DNA of 64,000 nucleotides. It comes from DATBVX01 sp963695985. Its GTDB lineage: Bacteria; Pseudomonadota; Gammaproteobacteria; Steroidobacterales; Steroidobacteraceae. The stretch covers positions 1 through 64,000 of the forward strand of contig CAVOIC010000004.1 of the NCBI GenBank assembly GCA_963695985.1, written 5' to 3'. Shown piece after piece: positions 26,928 to 35,496 of this stretch. The notes beneath the pieces are model-generated. The model did no database searches, was not told the origin of the DNA, and worked only from the letters and a program-made list of their open reading frames with translations. The stretch's first letter is position 1. The number at the start of each line of letters is the position of its first letter. The position numbers and the translations under genes are program-made.

Positions 26928-28080
26928 ACAGGTGTCGGGGCCGCTCGCAGGCATTCGGGTCCTCGATTTCACGGCGCTGCTGCAGGGTCCACTCGCGACG
27001 CAGGTGCTGGCCGATCTGGGCGCGGATGTCGTCAAGCTCGAGAAGCAGGGCGGCGAGTGGATGCGCCAGTACGGCATCTTCATGTCGCGCACGCACGGCG
27101 AGACCGACGCTTTCCTCGCCTTCAATCGCAACAAGCGCAGCGTCGAGGTGGACCTGAAGAGTCCTGTGGACCGCGAACGTATCCTCGCGCTCGTCGAGAA
27201 AGCCGATGTCGTGGTCGAGAACTTCCGCCCCGGCGTGATGGATCGCGCAGAGCTCGGTTACGAATCGCTGCACCAGCGCAATCCGCGCCTGATCTATGCC
27301 GCCTCGTCGGGATACGGCCAGACCGGTCCGTATTCGTCGCGTCCCGGACAGGACTATCTCGTGCAGGCGTTGACGGGCGCCATGTGGCTGACGGGTCGTC
27401 GAGGCGATCCACCGTTCGTCTTCGGCGCTGCGATTGCCGACCAGTTCACCGGACTGTGCCTGGTCATCGGCATCCTCGCCGCCCTTGAGCACCGTCGCAG
27501 GACGGGAGAAGGCCAGCGCGTCGACGTCGACCTGCTGTCCTGCATGATGGCCGTTCAGCAGCAGGAGCTCACGGTGTTCTTCAACCACGGCCGGCCGCTC
27601 GACCGGCCGCGCGAGAACGTGGGACATCCGGGCATCACGGCCCCGTGCGGCGTCTACGCGACGAGCGACGGCTACCTGTTTCTCGCGATGTTTCCGTGCC
27701 CGAAGCTTGGCGAGATTCTCCACGTCGATTGGCTGGCGCAGTACGACACCAACGAAAAGATGTTCGCCGCCCGTGACGCCGTGCATCGCCTGCTCTCCGC
27801 TCACTTCGCGGCCCGGCCAACCGCCTACTGGATCGACCTGCTCGGCGCTCATGACGTGTGGTGCGCGCCGGTGCAAAGCCACGCCGATCTCGAGCATGAT
27901 CCGCAGGTCGCTCACAAGAACCTCATCTGGGATGTTCCGTACGCCGACTCGGGCAAGAGCTATCGCACCGTGGGCTCGCCGTTCACGTTCTCCGCAAGCC
28001 CGGTGCGGGTGCGCTACGCCACGCCTCGCGCCGGCCAGCACACTGAAGCCTTCAGGCAGAGAACGCTCTGGGAGGACTGA
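26911..28080 (+). CDS. CaiB/BaiF (family III) CoA-transferase
   Basis: Transfers CoA between a CoA thioester and a free carboxylic acid. 389 residues, typical length. Family segments: GIRVLDFTALLQGPLATQVLADLGADVVKLEK, FNRNKRSVEVDLK, VVVENFRPGVMDR, and SRPGQDYLVQALTG, in which D148 matches the catalytic aspartate that forms the acyl-anhydride. The ATG at 26911 follows GGGAGGG and lies inside the end of the upstream gene. With MaoC and FAH-family neighbours it may activate an organic acid that the hydratase then works on. The acid is unknown. Confidence 0.9.
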   Translation: MNEHSEQVSGPLAGIRVLDFTALLQGPLATQVLADLGADVVKLEKQGGEWMRQYGIFMSRTHGETDAFLAFNRNKRSVEVDLKSPVDRERILALVEKADVVVENFRPGVMDRAELGYESLHQRNPRLIYAASSGYGQTGPYSSRPGQDYLVQALTGAMWLTGRRGDPPFVFGAAIADQFTGLCLVIGILAALEHRRRTGEGQRVDVDLLSCMMAVQQQELTVFFNHGRPLDRPRENVGHPGITAPCGVYATSDGYLFLAMFPCPKLGEILHVDWLAQYDTNEKMFAARDAVHRLLSAHFAARPTAYWIDLLGAHDVWCAPVQSHADLEHDPQVAHKNLIWDVPYADSGKSYRTVGSPFTFSASPVRVRYATPRAGQHTEAFRQRTLWED

Positions 28081-28083
28081 CGC

Positions 28084-29160
28084 ATGCGTGATGTGTTTGC
28101 ACCGGTGAGAGAGGCGATTGCACTGAACGTCGCGCCGGAACACAAGCAGCCGATCGCGATTGTCGGCGCGGGAGAGATCGTCGATCTCGCGCACCTTCCG
28201 GCTTACAAGGCGCACGGACTGCAGATTGTCGGCATCACGGACCTCAACGCCGCCAGGGCGGCAGAGGTCGCCAAACGCCACGGGATACCCAAGGTCTATT
28301 CCTCGCCCAAGGAGGTTGGGGCAGATCCGGCCGTCGCGGTCGTCGACATTGCCGTTTTCCCCTGGGTCCAATGCGAGATCGCGCTACCGCTGCTCGACGC
28401 GGGCAAACACCTCTTGTGTCAGAAGCCCCTGTCGTATGACCTGGCTGAGGCCATACGGCTCGTCGAGCATGCCGAGAAGCGCAAGCGGCTGCTCGCTGTG
28501 AATCAGCAGCTGCGCTTCTCCGAGAGCGTCGCCGCGGCCGTCAAGATGGTCGCGCTAGGCTGGATCGGCGAGCCGTTCGAAATGACGTGGGATTTCCACG
28601 TCTATACGCCGTGGGAAGCCTGGCCCTGGGTTGCCAAACAACCGCGGCTCGATCTCAATCAATTCACCATCCACTTCATCGATGCAGTCCGCGTCATACT
28701 CGGCGACCCGCTATACGCGTATGGCACACAGGCTCGCGAACCCGGACAACCCGAAGCGGGAGAGACGCGAACCATCAGTGTGCTCGAGTTCCGCGGCGAA
28801 ACGCGCGCCCTGCTGCGCAGCTTCCACAAGAATCGTACCAGCGATCCGCGAGCCGAATTCCGCATCGACGGTACCCAGGGAAGCATTCGGGGCACGATCG
28901 GTCTGATGTACGACTACCCGCGCGGTCGAGCGGACACGCTCGAGCTGTCGTCGCGCGTGCTGCCGACCGATGGCTGGCTGCCATACCCGGTGACGACGCG
29001 GTGGATTCCCACAGCTTTCATCGGTCCGATGGCCTCGCTCCTTGAGGCCTTGGCAACGGGCGGGCTGCCACGGACCAACGGCAGAGACAACCTTCGTACG
29101 CTGAAGATCGTGCACGCATTGTATGAATCAGGCAGCAAGCATACGGTCGTCGCCTTGTAG
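28084..29160 (+). CDS. Gfo/Idh/MocA-family oxidoreductase
   Basis: NAD(P)-dependent dehydrogenase of 358 residues that commonly oxidises sugars, inositols or their derivatives. The Rossmann fold starts IAIVGAGEIVDLAHL (24-38). The usual EKP motif is QKP here (113-115, in LLCQKPLSYD), a mild departure that keeps the Lys thought to bind and activate the substrate. NQQLRFSESVAAAVKMV and a C-terminal sheet domain follow; HFIDAVRVILGDP holds the conserved HxxD-type region. GGGAGG before the ATG is a good ribosome-binding site and the gap to the CoA-transferase is 3 bp. The sugar substrate is unknown. Confidence 0.88.
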   Translation: MRDVFAPVREAIALNVAPEHKQPIAIVGAGEIVDLAHLPAYKAHGLQIVGITDLNAARAAEVAKRHGIPKVYSSPKEVGADPAVAVVDIAVFPWVQCEIALPLLDAGKHLLCQKPLSYDLAEAIRLVEHAEKRKRLLAVNQQLRFSESVAAAVKMVALGWIGEPFEMTWDFHVYTPWEAWPWVAKQPRLDLNQFTIHFIDAVRVILGDPLYAYGTQAREPGQPEAGETRTISVLEFRGETRALLRSFHKNRTSDPRAEFRIDGTQGSIRGTIGLMYDYPRGRADTLELSSRVLPTDGWLPYPVTTRWIPTAFIGPMASLLEALATGGLPRTNGRDNLRTLKIVHALYESGSKHTVVAL

Positions 29161-29189
29161 CAGGCAGGCCGCGCATCCGGAGACTAGAG

Positions 29190-30107
29190 ATGTCAGCGCA
29201 ACGCTCTTTCCCGCCCGAAGAAACACTCGATGCCCTGTTCGATGAGCTGAACAACGCCGGACGCTGGGGCGCGGACGATCAAATGGGTACGCTCAATTTC
29301 ATCACGCCGCAAAAGCGCATCGCCGCGGCCTCACTGGTTCGGTTAGGACAAGCTCTGTCCCTGGCGCGGGACCTCGATACAACACAGTCCGCCAACAACC
29401 CCTCGCCGGTCCGGCACACCATGTGTTACCAGGCGCACGAGCCCATCGGTGCGATCGACGAGCTCACGCTCGGCTTGCATGGCTTTGCCCTGACTCATCT
29501 CGATGCGATTGCCCACGTGTACCGGGGACAGGATGTCTACAACGGCAGGAAGGCCAGCGAAGTCGCCACTCCCAGCGGGCTGAAATACTGCGACATGCTG
29601 GCGCAGAAAGACGGGATCTTTACGAGGGGCGTGCTGCTCGACATTGCAGCGGTCCGCGGCGTCGAATGGCTCACTCCCGACCAGGGCGTCACCGCCGCGG
29701 ATCTCGAGGCGGCGGAGACGCGCCAGCGGCTTCGGGTTGAATCCGGTGACTGCATATTCGTTTATACCGGTCTGCAGAAGCGCGAGGCTGCCGAGGGACC
29801 GGAAAATCTCGGTCAGCGCGTCGGAATCATGCCGGATGCGTTGCGATGGATGCATCGGCGCGAGATCGCCGTGTACTCGGGCGATTGCGTGGATGCATTT
29901 CCAAACCCCTACAGCATTCGCTATGTGATCTATTTCCATGCCATCGCGTTGGCCGCGATGGGGTTGGTGTTGCTCGATATTCCGGCCCTCGAGCCCCTCG
30001 TGGACCTGTGTAGCAAACTGCGCCGCAGCGACTTTCTCGTCACGATGGCGCCGCTGAGGCTCAAGGGCGGGACGGGTTCGCCCGTGAACCCTATTGCCAT
30101 CTTCTGA
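29190..30107 (+). CDS. Cyclase-family (PF04199) metal hydrolase
   Basis: Kynurenine formamidase/cyclase-fold protein of 305 residues. The family metal-binding motif appears as HGFALTHLDAIAHV (97-110), equivalent to HGTHxDxPxH. Further family features are NNAGRWGADDQMGTLNFITP near the start and GRKASEVATPSG, then MPDALRWMHRREIAVYSGDC near the end. Members hydrolyse amides, lactones or cyclic compounds; a lactonase-like step would fit this locus, but that is inference. It sits between the Gfo/Idh/MocA and FAH-family genes of the same operon. Confidence 0.85.
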   Translation: MSAQRSFPPEETLDALFDELNNAGRWGADDQMGTLNFITPQKRIAAASLVRLGQALSLARDLDTTQSANNPSPVRHTMCYQAHEPIGAIDELTLGLHGFALTHLDAIAHVYRGQDVYNGRKASEVATPSGLKYCDMLAQKDGIFTRGVLLDIAAVRGVEWLTPDQGVTAADLEAAETRQRLRVESGDCIFVYTGLQKREAAEGPENLGQRVGIMPDALRWMHRREIAVYSGDCVDAFPNPYSIRYVIYFHAIALAAMGLVLLDIPALEPLVDLCSKLRRSDFLVTMAPLRLKGGTGSPVNPIAIF

Positions 30108-30114
30108 TTCCGGC

Positions 30115-30975
30115 ATGCGGGCACACAGCCGTGCTGTCGCGGTAGAGGCAACCACGGGAGCGAAGGTCTATTACGGTCCCTCCGGGGTCGCCGTGTGCAT
30201 CGAGCAACGGTGGTTTCGCGCACCGGGTTTTTCTTTCGATCAACTCTTCTGTCAGAGCGAACCGCTAGCCTGGCTGCGTTCCCGTCTCAGGAAAAGCGGC
30301 AAGACGCGAGTCTCAAGAAGTTTCAGTCCGCCTCTCGAGAACCAGGAAGTCTGGGCAGCCGGAGTGACTTACTATCGGAGTCGCGAAGCCCGTGTGCAGG
30401 AATCGGAGCGGGAAGCGGATGCCTACGAACGGGTGTATCGGGCGGAGCGGCCGGAGCTCTTCTTCAAAGCGACGCCCCACCGGGTTGTCGGTCACGGTGG
30501 CAAAGTGCGGATCCGGCAGGACTCCCGCTGGGACGTGCCGGAGGCTGAGCTCGCGCTTGCTGTGAACTGCGAGGGCCGCATCTTCGGATACACCATCGGA
30601 AACGATATGAGCTCGCGGAGCATCGAGGGCGACAACCCGCTCTATCTGCCGCAGGCGAAAATCTACGACGGGAGCTGCGCTCTTGGACCCTGCTTGCTGG
30701 TATCGGAGGAGGCTCTCCCGCCGTCCACGGAGATCGTGCTCCGCATCATGCGCCGCAAGCGCGAGGTGTTTCATGGCATGACTCAGCTCTCGCGCATGAA
30801 GAGAACATCGGCCGAGCTCGTGGAGTATCTTTTCCGGGAAAGCTCGTTCCCCAACGGCTGCTACCTTCTCACCGGCACTGGTATCGTTCCCGAGAGCGAT
30901 TTCACGCTCGCCTCTGGCGATGAGGTGCAGATCACGATCGCGCCGATCGGCTGCCTGAAAAATCGGGTGAGCTGA
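30115..30975 (+). CDS. FAH-family 2-keto-3-deoxy sugar-acid dehydratase/hydrolase
   Basis: Fumarylacetoacetate hydrolase-fold enzyme of 286 residues. The ATG at 30115 is used. Conserved segments: VWAAGVTYYRSREARVQES, FFKATPHRVVGHGG, WDVPEAELALAVN (metal Glu residues), GYTIGNDMSSRSIEGDNPLYLPQAKIYDGSCALGPC (metal Asp), and YLLTGTGIVPESDFTLASGDEV. This pattern is found in 2-keto-3-deoxy-D-xylonate/D-arabinonate dehydratases, which give 2,5-dioxopentanoate, and in 2,4-diketo-3-deoxy-L-fuconate hydrolases. It ends the plus-strand operon and fits as the enzyme that consumes the product of the enolase-superfamily dehydratases. Confidence 0.85.
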   Translation: MRAHSRAVAVEATTGAKVYYGPSGVAVCIEQRWFRAPGFSFDQLFCQSEPLAWLRSRLRKSGKTRVSRSFSPPLENQEVWAAGVTYYRSREARVQESEREADAYERVYRAERPELFFKATPHRVVGHGGKVRIRQDSRWDVPEAELALAVNCEGRIFGYTIGNDMSSRSIEGDNPLYLPQAKIYDGSCALGPCLLVSEEALPPSTEIVLRIMRRKREVFHGMTQLSRMKRTSAELVEYLFRESSFPNGCYLLTGTGIVPESDFTLASGDEVQITIAPIGCLKNRVS

Positions 30976-31099
30976 ATTCAGGCATGGCACGAGACGCCAG
31001 CACCTCATCATGGGGAGGTCCGATTCGACCGCCACTGGCGTGCGAGGGCAGGTTTAGGGGTAACATCTTGCGCCCTCACCACCAACCCTGCGCCCGCGC

Positions 31100-32287
31100 A
31101 TGCTGAAGACCACGCCCTTCCACGCCCGCACGGCACCGCTGGTGCTCGGTCAGACCTGGCGCCGCTGGGCCGGATACGCAAGTGCAAGCTGTTACGACTG
31201 GGTGCACGACCGCGAGTACGCGGCCGTGCGCAATGCAGCGGCGCTCTTCGACGTCTCGCCACTCTATAAGTACTCGGTTACGGGACGCGACGCCGCGAGG
31301 CTGCTCGATCGCATGGTTACGCGCGGCGTCTCTGGTACGAAGGTCGGACAGGTGTTCTATACGCCCTGGTGCGACGCGCACGGTAAGACCATCGACGACG
31401 GCACAGTGAGCCGGCTCGAGGAGAATACATTTCGTCTTACTGCAGCCGAGCCCAATTACCGCTGGCTGCATCAGAACGCCTTCGGACTCGACGTCAAGAT
31501 AGAGGACAACTCCGATGCGCTCGGTGCGCTCGCGCTGCAGGGGCCGCTATCGCGTGCGGTGCTGAACGCTGTGGCGGAGCAGCCGGTCGACGAACTCAAG
31601 TATTTCCGCTTGATGGACAACTGCATCGCGGGCGTCAGGATCCAGATCTCACGCACTGGATACACGGGCGACCTGGGGTATGAGCTGTGGGTGCCCGCGA
31701 CGGATGCGCTCGCAGTATGGGACGCGCTGATCGCCGAGGGATCGAACTATGGCATCACTCCCGCGGGAGTCTGGGCACTCGACGTCGCGCGCATCGAGGC
31801 CGGGCTCGTGATGCTCGATGTCGACTATCATTCATCACACCACGCGATGATCGAAAGCCAGAAATCATCGCCATACGAGCTGTCGCTCGACTGGACCGTC
31901 AACCTCGACAAGGAAATTTTCAACGGCAGGGCCGCGCTCAAAGCTGAACGTGAGAGAGGGGCTGCGTGGCGGTTCGTCGGCATCGAGGTGGACTGGGATT
32001 CCTTCGAAAAGCTTTTTACGAGCGTGCACCTGACACCGTCGCTCCCCACCGTCGCTTGGCGCACGAGCGTGCCGATCTATCGCGCGGGCGAGCAGGTGGG
32101 TTATGCCTCGAGCGGCTGCTGGTCACCGCTCCTCAAGAAGTACCTGGCACTCGCGCATTTGCGCGCGCCTCACTACGCGCCCGACACGCCGGTAGAAATC
32201 GAGGTGACAGTCGAGCACCAGCGCCAGCGCGCCAATGCCTGGGTGCGCAAGCTTCCGTTTTTCGATCCGCCGCGCAAGAAAGCCTGA
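31100..32287 (+). CDS. GcvT-family aminomethyltransferase/demethylase-like protein
   Basis: Folate-binding protein of 395 residues. Members move a one-carbon unit from an N-, O- or S-methyl substrate to tetrahydrofolate. Family segments: EYAAVRNAAALFDVSPLYKYSVTGRDAARLLDRM, ALALQGPLSRAVL, ISRTGYTGDLGYELWVP (folate-contact region), VWALDVARIEAGLVMLDVDYH and a C-terminal barrel GCWSPLLKKYLALAHL. None of the partner glycine-cleavage genes (gcvH, gcvP) is nearby. It is followed at once by two flavoproteins, so a demethylation or oxidation pathway for a methylated compound is likelier than glycine cleavage. Confidence 0.85.
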   Translation: MLKTTPFHARTAPLVLGQTWRRWAGYASASCYDWVHDREYAAVRNAAALFDVSPLYKYSVTGRDAARLLDRMVTRGVSGTKVGQVFYTPWCDAHGKTIDDGTVSRLEENTFRLTAAEPNYRWLHQNAFGLDVKIEDNSDALGALALQGPLSRAVLNAVAEQPVDELKYFRLMDNCIAGVRIQISRTGYTGDLGYELWVPATDALAVWDALIAEGSNYGITPAGVWALDVARIEAGLVMLDVDYHSSHHAMIESQKSSPYELSLDWTVNLDKEIFNGRAALKAERERGAAWRFVGIEVDWDSFEKLFTSVHLTPSLPTVAWRTSVPIYRAGEQVGYASSGCWSPLLKKYLALAHLRAPHYAPDTPVEIEVTVEHQRQRANAWVRKLPFFDPPRKKA

Positions 32288-32288
32288 C

Positions 32289-33887
32289 ATGAATCGTTCC
32301 GACAAGCCGAGCAGCGTCTACGATGTCATCGTCATCGGTGCCGGCCATAACGGGCTGGTCGCGGCGGCGTACCTGGCGCGCGCGGGCCGCAAGGTGCTGG
32401 TGCTCGAACGGCGTGACGTCATCGGTGGCGCGGCGGTCAGCGAGCAGATTTTCCCTGGCTTCACCTTTTCGGTGTTCTCTTACGTCGTGAGCCTGCTGCG
32501 GCCCGAGATCATCCGCGATCTCGAGCTGCCACGTCACGGACTGCACATCCTGCCGCTGGAAAGCACGCTCGTGCCGCTGCCCAATGGCGACTATCTCGCG
32601 AGCTGGGCCGACGGCGACCTCTCGCGGCGTGAGCTCTATCGACATTCGCCGCACGATGCCGAAGCCATGAGCGAGTTCGGGCGGCTGATGGTGCAGATGG
32701 CGAAGGCGGTGAAGCCGATTCTCGGCCTGATGCCTCCCGACCCAACGTCGCTGAGGCCGCGCGAGCTCAGGGGGCTGCTCAAATTCGGCGGACACCTGCG
32801 TTCGCTCGGGGCCGAGCAGTTCCACGCCCTCTACAAGCTCATGACCATGAGCTCGGCCGACTACCTCGACGAGTGGTTCGAATTCGGTCCGCTCAAGGCC
32901 ACGAAGTCGGCGAGCGGCATCATCGGCACCTTCATGGGACCGCGATCGCCGGGCTCGGCTTACGTGCTGCTGCATCATTACATGGGCGAGATCGACGGCG
33001 CGTTTCGCGCCTGGGGTTTCTGCAAGGGCGGCAACGGAACGGTGAGTGCCGCGATTGCGAGCGCGGCCGTCGGGCACGGCGCGACGATCCGCATCGATTC
33101 CGCCGTGAAGCAGGTGTTGATCAAGGGCGGGCGTGCGACCGGCGTGGTGTTGCAGAACGGCGATGAGTATCGCGCGCCGATCGTGGTCTCCGGGCTTGAT
33201 GCGCGCCGCACCTATCTCGAACTCGTGGATAATAAGGAATTGCCGACGGACCTGCTCGAGCAAGTGCGCCGCTTCCGCTTCCGCGGTTCCTCCGGCAAGG
33301 TGAACCTTGCACTCTCGGCGCTGCCGGACTTCACCTGCATGCCAGGTGTCGGCGCGCATCACCGCGGCTCGGTTTCGATCAGCCCGAGCATCGACTACCT
33401 CGAGTGCGCGTACGACGATGCCAAGTACGGCAGCTTCTCGCGCCGCCCGTACATGGACATCATCTTCCCTTCGGTGATCGACCCGAACATGGCGCCGCCC
33501 GGCAAGCACGTGGCGAGCATCTTCGTGCAGTACGCGCCCTACAACATCGATGGCGGCTGGACCGACGCGAAGCGCGAAGCCTTTGGAGATACGGTGATCG
33601 ATACGTTGAGCGAGTACGCGCCCAACCTGAAATCGGTGATCCTGCATCGACAGGTACTGACGCCGGCGGACATCGAGCGCACCGTCGGGCTGTCCGAGGG
33701 CAACATCTTCCAGGGCGAGCTTGCCCTGCAGCAGCTGTTCTTCCTGCGCCCCGCCGCGCGCTGGGCCAGCTACCACACGCCGGTACGCGGCTACTATCAC
33801 TGCGGCTCCAGCACTCATCCCGGTGGCGGCGTGATGGGCGCAGCGGGACGCCTGGCGGCGATGCGCGTCCTCGCCGATCGAGCGTGA
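32289..33887 (+). CDS. Phytoene desaturase-like FAD-dependent oxidoreductase 1
   Basis: Flavoprotein of 532 residues. Intact FAD dinucleotide motif VIVIGAGHNGLVAAAYLARAG (GAGHNG at 17-22) followed by LERRDVIGGAAVSEQ. The C-terminal FAD-contact segment is YHCGSSTHPGGGVMGAAGRLAA. The middle includes GGNGTVSAAIASAAVGHGATI, as in carotenoid desaturases and amine-oxidase-like relatives. With no carotenoid genes nearby, a role in oxidising the GcvT partner substrate is possible. It starts one base after the GcvT-like stop and is 4 bp from its paralogue, so the three form one operon. Confidence 0.87.
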   Translation: MNRSDKPSSVYDVIVIGAGHNGLVAAAYLARAGRKVLVLERRDVIGGAAVSEQIFPGFTFSVFSYVVSLLRPEIIRDLELPRHGLHILPLESTLVPLPNGDYLASWADGDLSRRELYRHSPHDAEAMSEFGRLMVQMAKAVKPILGLMPPDPTSLRPRELRGLLKFGGHLRSLGAEQFHALYKLMTMSSADYLDEWFEFGPLKATKSASGIIGTFMGPRSPGSAYVLLHHYMGEIDGAFRAWGFCKGGNGTVSAAIASAAVGHGATIRIDSAVKQVLIKGGRATGVVLQNGDEYRAPIVVSGLDARRTYLELVDNKELPTDLLEQVRRFRFRGSSGKVNLALSALPDFTCMPGVGAHHRGSVSISPSIDYLECAYDDAKYGSFSRRPYMDIIFPSVIDPNMAPPGKHVASIFVQYAPYNIDGGWTDAKREAFGDTVIDTLSEYAPNLKSVILHRQVLTPADIERTVGLSEGNIFQGELALQQLFFLRPAARWASYHTPVRGYYHCGSSTHPGGGVMGAAGRLAAMRVLADRA

Positions 33888-33891
33888 AAGC

Positions 33892-35451
33892 ATGAGCCGC
33901 TCGTTTGATGCGCTGGTGATCGGCAGCGAGCCCGACGGCCTGGTTGCAGCCATCACCCTGGCTCGTGCCGGATCGAAGGTGCTGCTGCTCGAATCAGATA
34001 CCGAGCTCGGCGGCACGTATCGCGAGATCGAATTCGCGCGCGGCTTTCGCGCTGCGCCTCTCGTCTCGGATCTCGGGTATCTCGATGCGAAAGCGTTTCG
34101 AGCCATTGGCTACACCCCGGCCGCGGAGCCGGCTTCGGATCCCACGTTGATCGCGCTTGGTGAGAGTGCGCCGCTCTTCTTACGGCCCTCGGTGAGCGAT
34201 ACCGCAGAGGGACTCAAGCGCTTCTCGGATCGCGACGCGGTGCGCTGGCCGCAATTCACGCAACGCGTGAACGCCTTGGCGCGATTCCTGGCGGAGCTCT
34301 ATCGCCTGCCGCCGCCGCGCATCGATGCCGATCGCGCCGGAGAATTCGTGACGCTTGCCGGGCTGGGAAGGAAGTTTCGTCGCCTGGGGCAGCAAGGCAT
34401 GGTCGAGCTGTTGCGGGCACTGCCGATGTCGGCGGCGGACTGGTTCGATGATGAGTTCGAATCGCCGTTACTCAAAGGGGCACTCGCGGCACTCGCGGTC
34501 AGCGACGTATGCCAGGGCGCGATGTCGGGTGGTACAGCACTCACGTTCTTGCATCGGCACGTGGGCGCGGCGCCCGGCGTGATCGGCGAACGGCTGCGCT
34601 TGAAGGGCGGTGCCGGCACTCTTGTACGCACGCTCGCGGAGCTTGCCCAGTCCGCGGGCGTGGTCATCGAGACCGGAACTACAGTGCGCCAGCTCGTTGT
34701 GCGCGACGGTCGAGTGGCTGGCGCACAGCTCGCGTCGGGTGAAGAGGTGGGGTGCCGTGCGGCGGTGTCCGCTCTCGATCCATACCACAGCCTGTTAGGG
34801 CTTCTCGATGCGGGTCACCTCGACCCCGAGTTCATCCGTGCGGTGCGCAACATTCGCTTTCGCGGCGTGACCAGCCAGATCCTGCTGGCGCTCGACGCTC
34901 TGCCGGCGATTCCGCGCACGGTCGGGCCGCCGACAGGCGCGGTACTGATTGCGCCGTCGCTGCGCTATGTCGAGCGTGCGTACGACGCCACCAAGTATGG
35001 TCGTGCTTCCGATGAGCCGGTGATCGAGCTGCGCTTTCCCAGCGTCGCGCAGCCGGACCTCGCGCCCGCGGGCCGCCACGTCGCCGTGCTGCACGTGCAG
35101 TTCACACCGTATCGCCTGCGCGAAGGGGACTGGAATCGCCTGCGCGACTCGATGGCCGATCGCGCTCTCGCGACGGTCGAGCGTCACCTGCCGGGATTTT
35201 CGTCTCGCATTGTTGAACGGACGGTGTTGACGCCACTCGACATCGAAGCGCGGTTTGGTGTGCGCGAAGGCGCCGTTGCGCAGGGCGAGATGATGTTGGA
35301 CCAAATCCTGTTCATGCGTCCCGTGCCCGGTGCTTCGCGTTACGCAGCGCCGGTCCCGGGCTTGTATCTCTGTGGTGCGGGCACGCATCCGGGTCGCGGG
35401 ATTATCGGCGCGGCCGCACGCCTTGCTGCGAAGGCCGTGCTGGCCAGCTGA
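33892..35451 (+). CDS. Phytoene desaturase-like oxidoreductase 2 with altered FAD motif
   Basis: Paralogue of the preceding flavoprotein, 519 residues, alignable over its length. The first dinucleotide motif reads IGSEPDGLVAAITLARAG (GSEPDG at 11-16): the second conserved Gly of GxGxxG is Glu, which should weaken flavin binding. The acidic end LLLESDTELGGTYRE and the C-terminal YLCGAGTHPGRGIIGAAARLAA remain. It could be a non-catalytic partner forming a heteromer with the first protein, or may bind FAD differently. It ends the GcvT operon; the PhoD gene follows 45 bp later. Confidence 0.83.
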   Translation: MSRSFDALVIGSEPDGLVAAITLARAGSKVLLLESDTELGGTYREIEFARGFRAAPLVSDLGYLDAKAFRAIGYTPAAEPASDPTLIALGESAPLFLRPSVSDTAEGLKRFSDRDAVRWPQFTQRVNALARFLAELYRLPPPRIDADRAGEFVTLAGLGRKFRRLGQQGMVELLRALPMSAADWFDDEFESPLLKGALAALAVSDVCQGAMSGGTALTFLHRHVGAAPGVIGERLRLKGGAGTLVRTLAELAQSAGVVIETGTTVRQLVVRDGRVAGAQLASGEEVGCRAAVSALDPYHSLLGLLDAGHLDPEFIRAVRNIRFRGVTSQILLALDALPAIPRTVGPPTGAVLIAPSLRYVERAYDATKYGRASDEPVIELRFPSVAQPDLAPAGRHVAVLHVQFTPYRLREGDWNRLRDSMADRALATVERHLPGFSSRIVERTVLTPLDIEARFGVREGAVAQGEMMLDQILFMRPVPGASRYAAPVPGLYLCGAGTHPGRGIIGAAARLAAKAVLAS

Positions 35452-35496
35452 GAGGAACTCATCCCACCCGAGTGCAGTCGCAGCTGCGGAGGGGCG

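Noticed and set aside
31061..31070. TAACATCTTG before the GcvT-like gene as a seventh operator
   Set aside because: Only one half-site (TAACAT) matches and there is no dyad symmetry, so it is probably chance.
32133..34106. Long open frame of 657 codons antisense to the first flavoprotein gene
   Set aside because: Low-complexity, His/Arg-rich composition typical of the shadow of a GC-rich gene. The plus strand encodes a full conserved FAD oxidoreductase.
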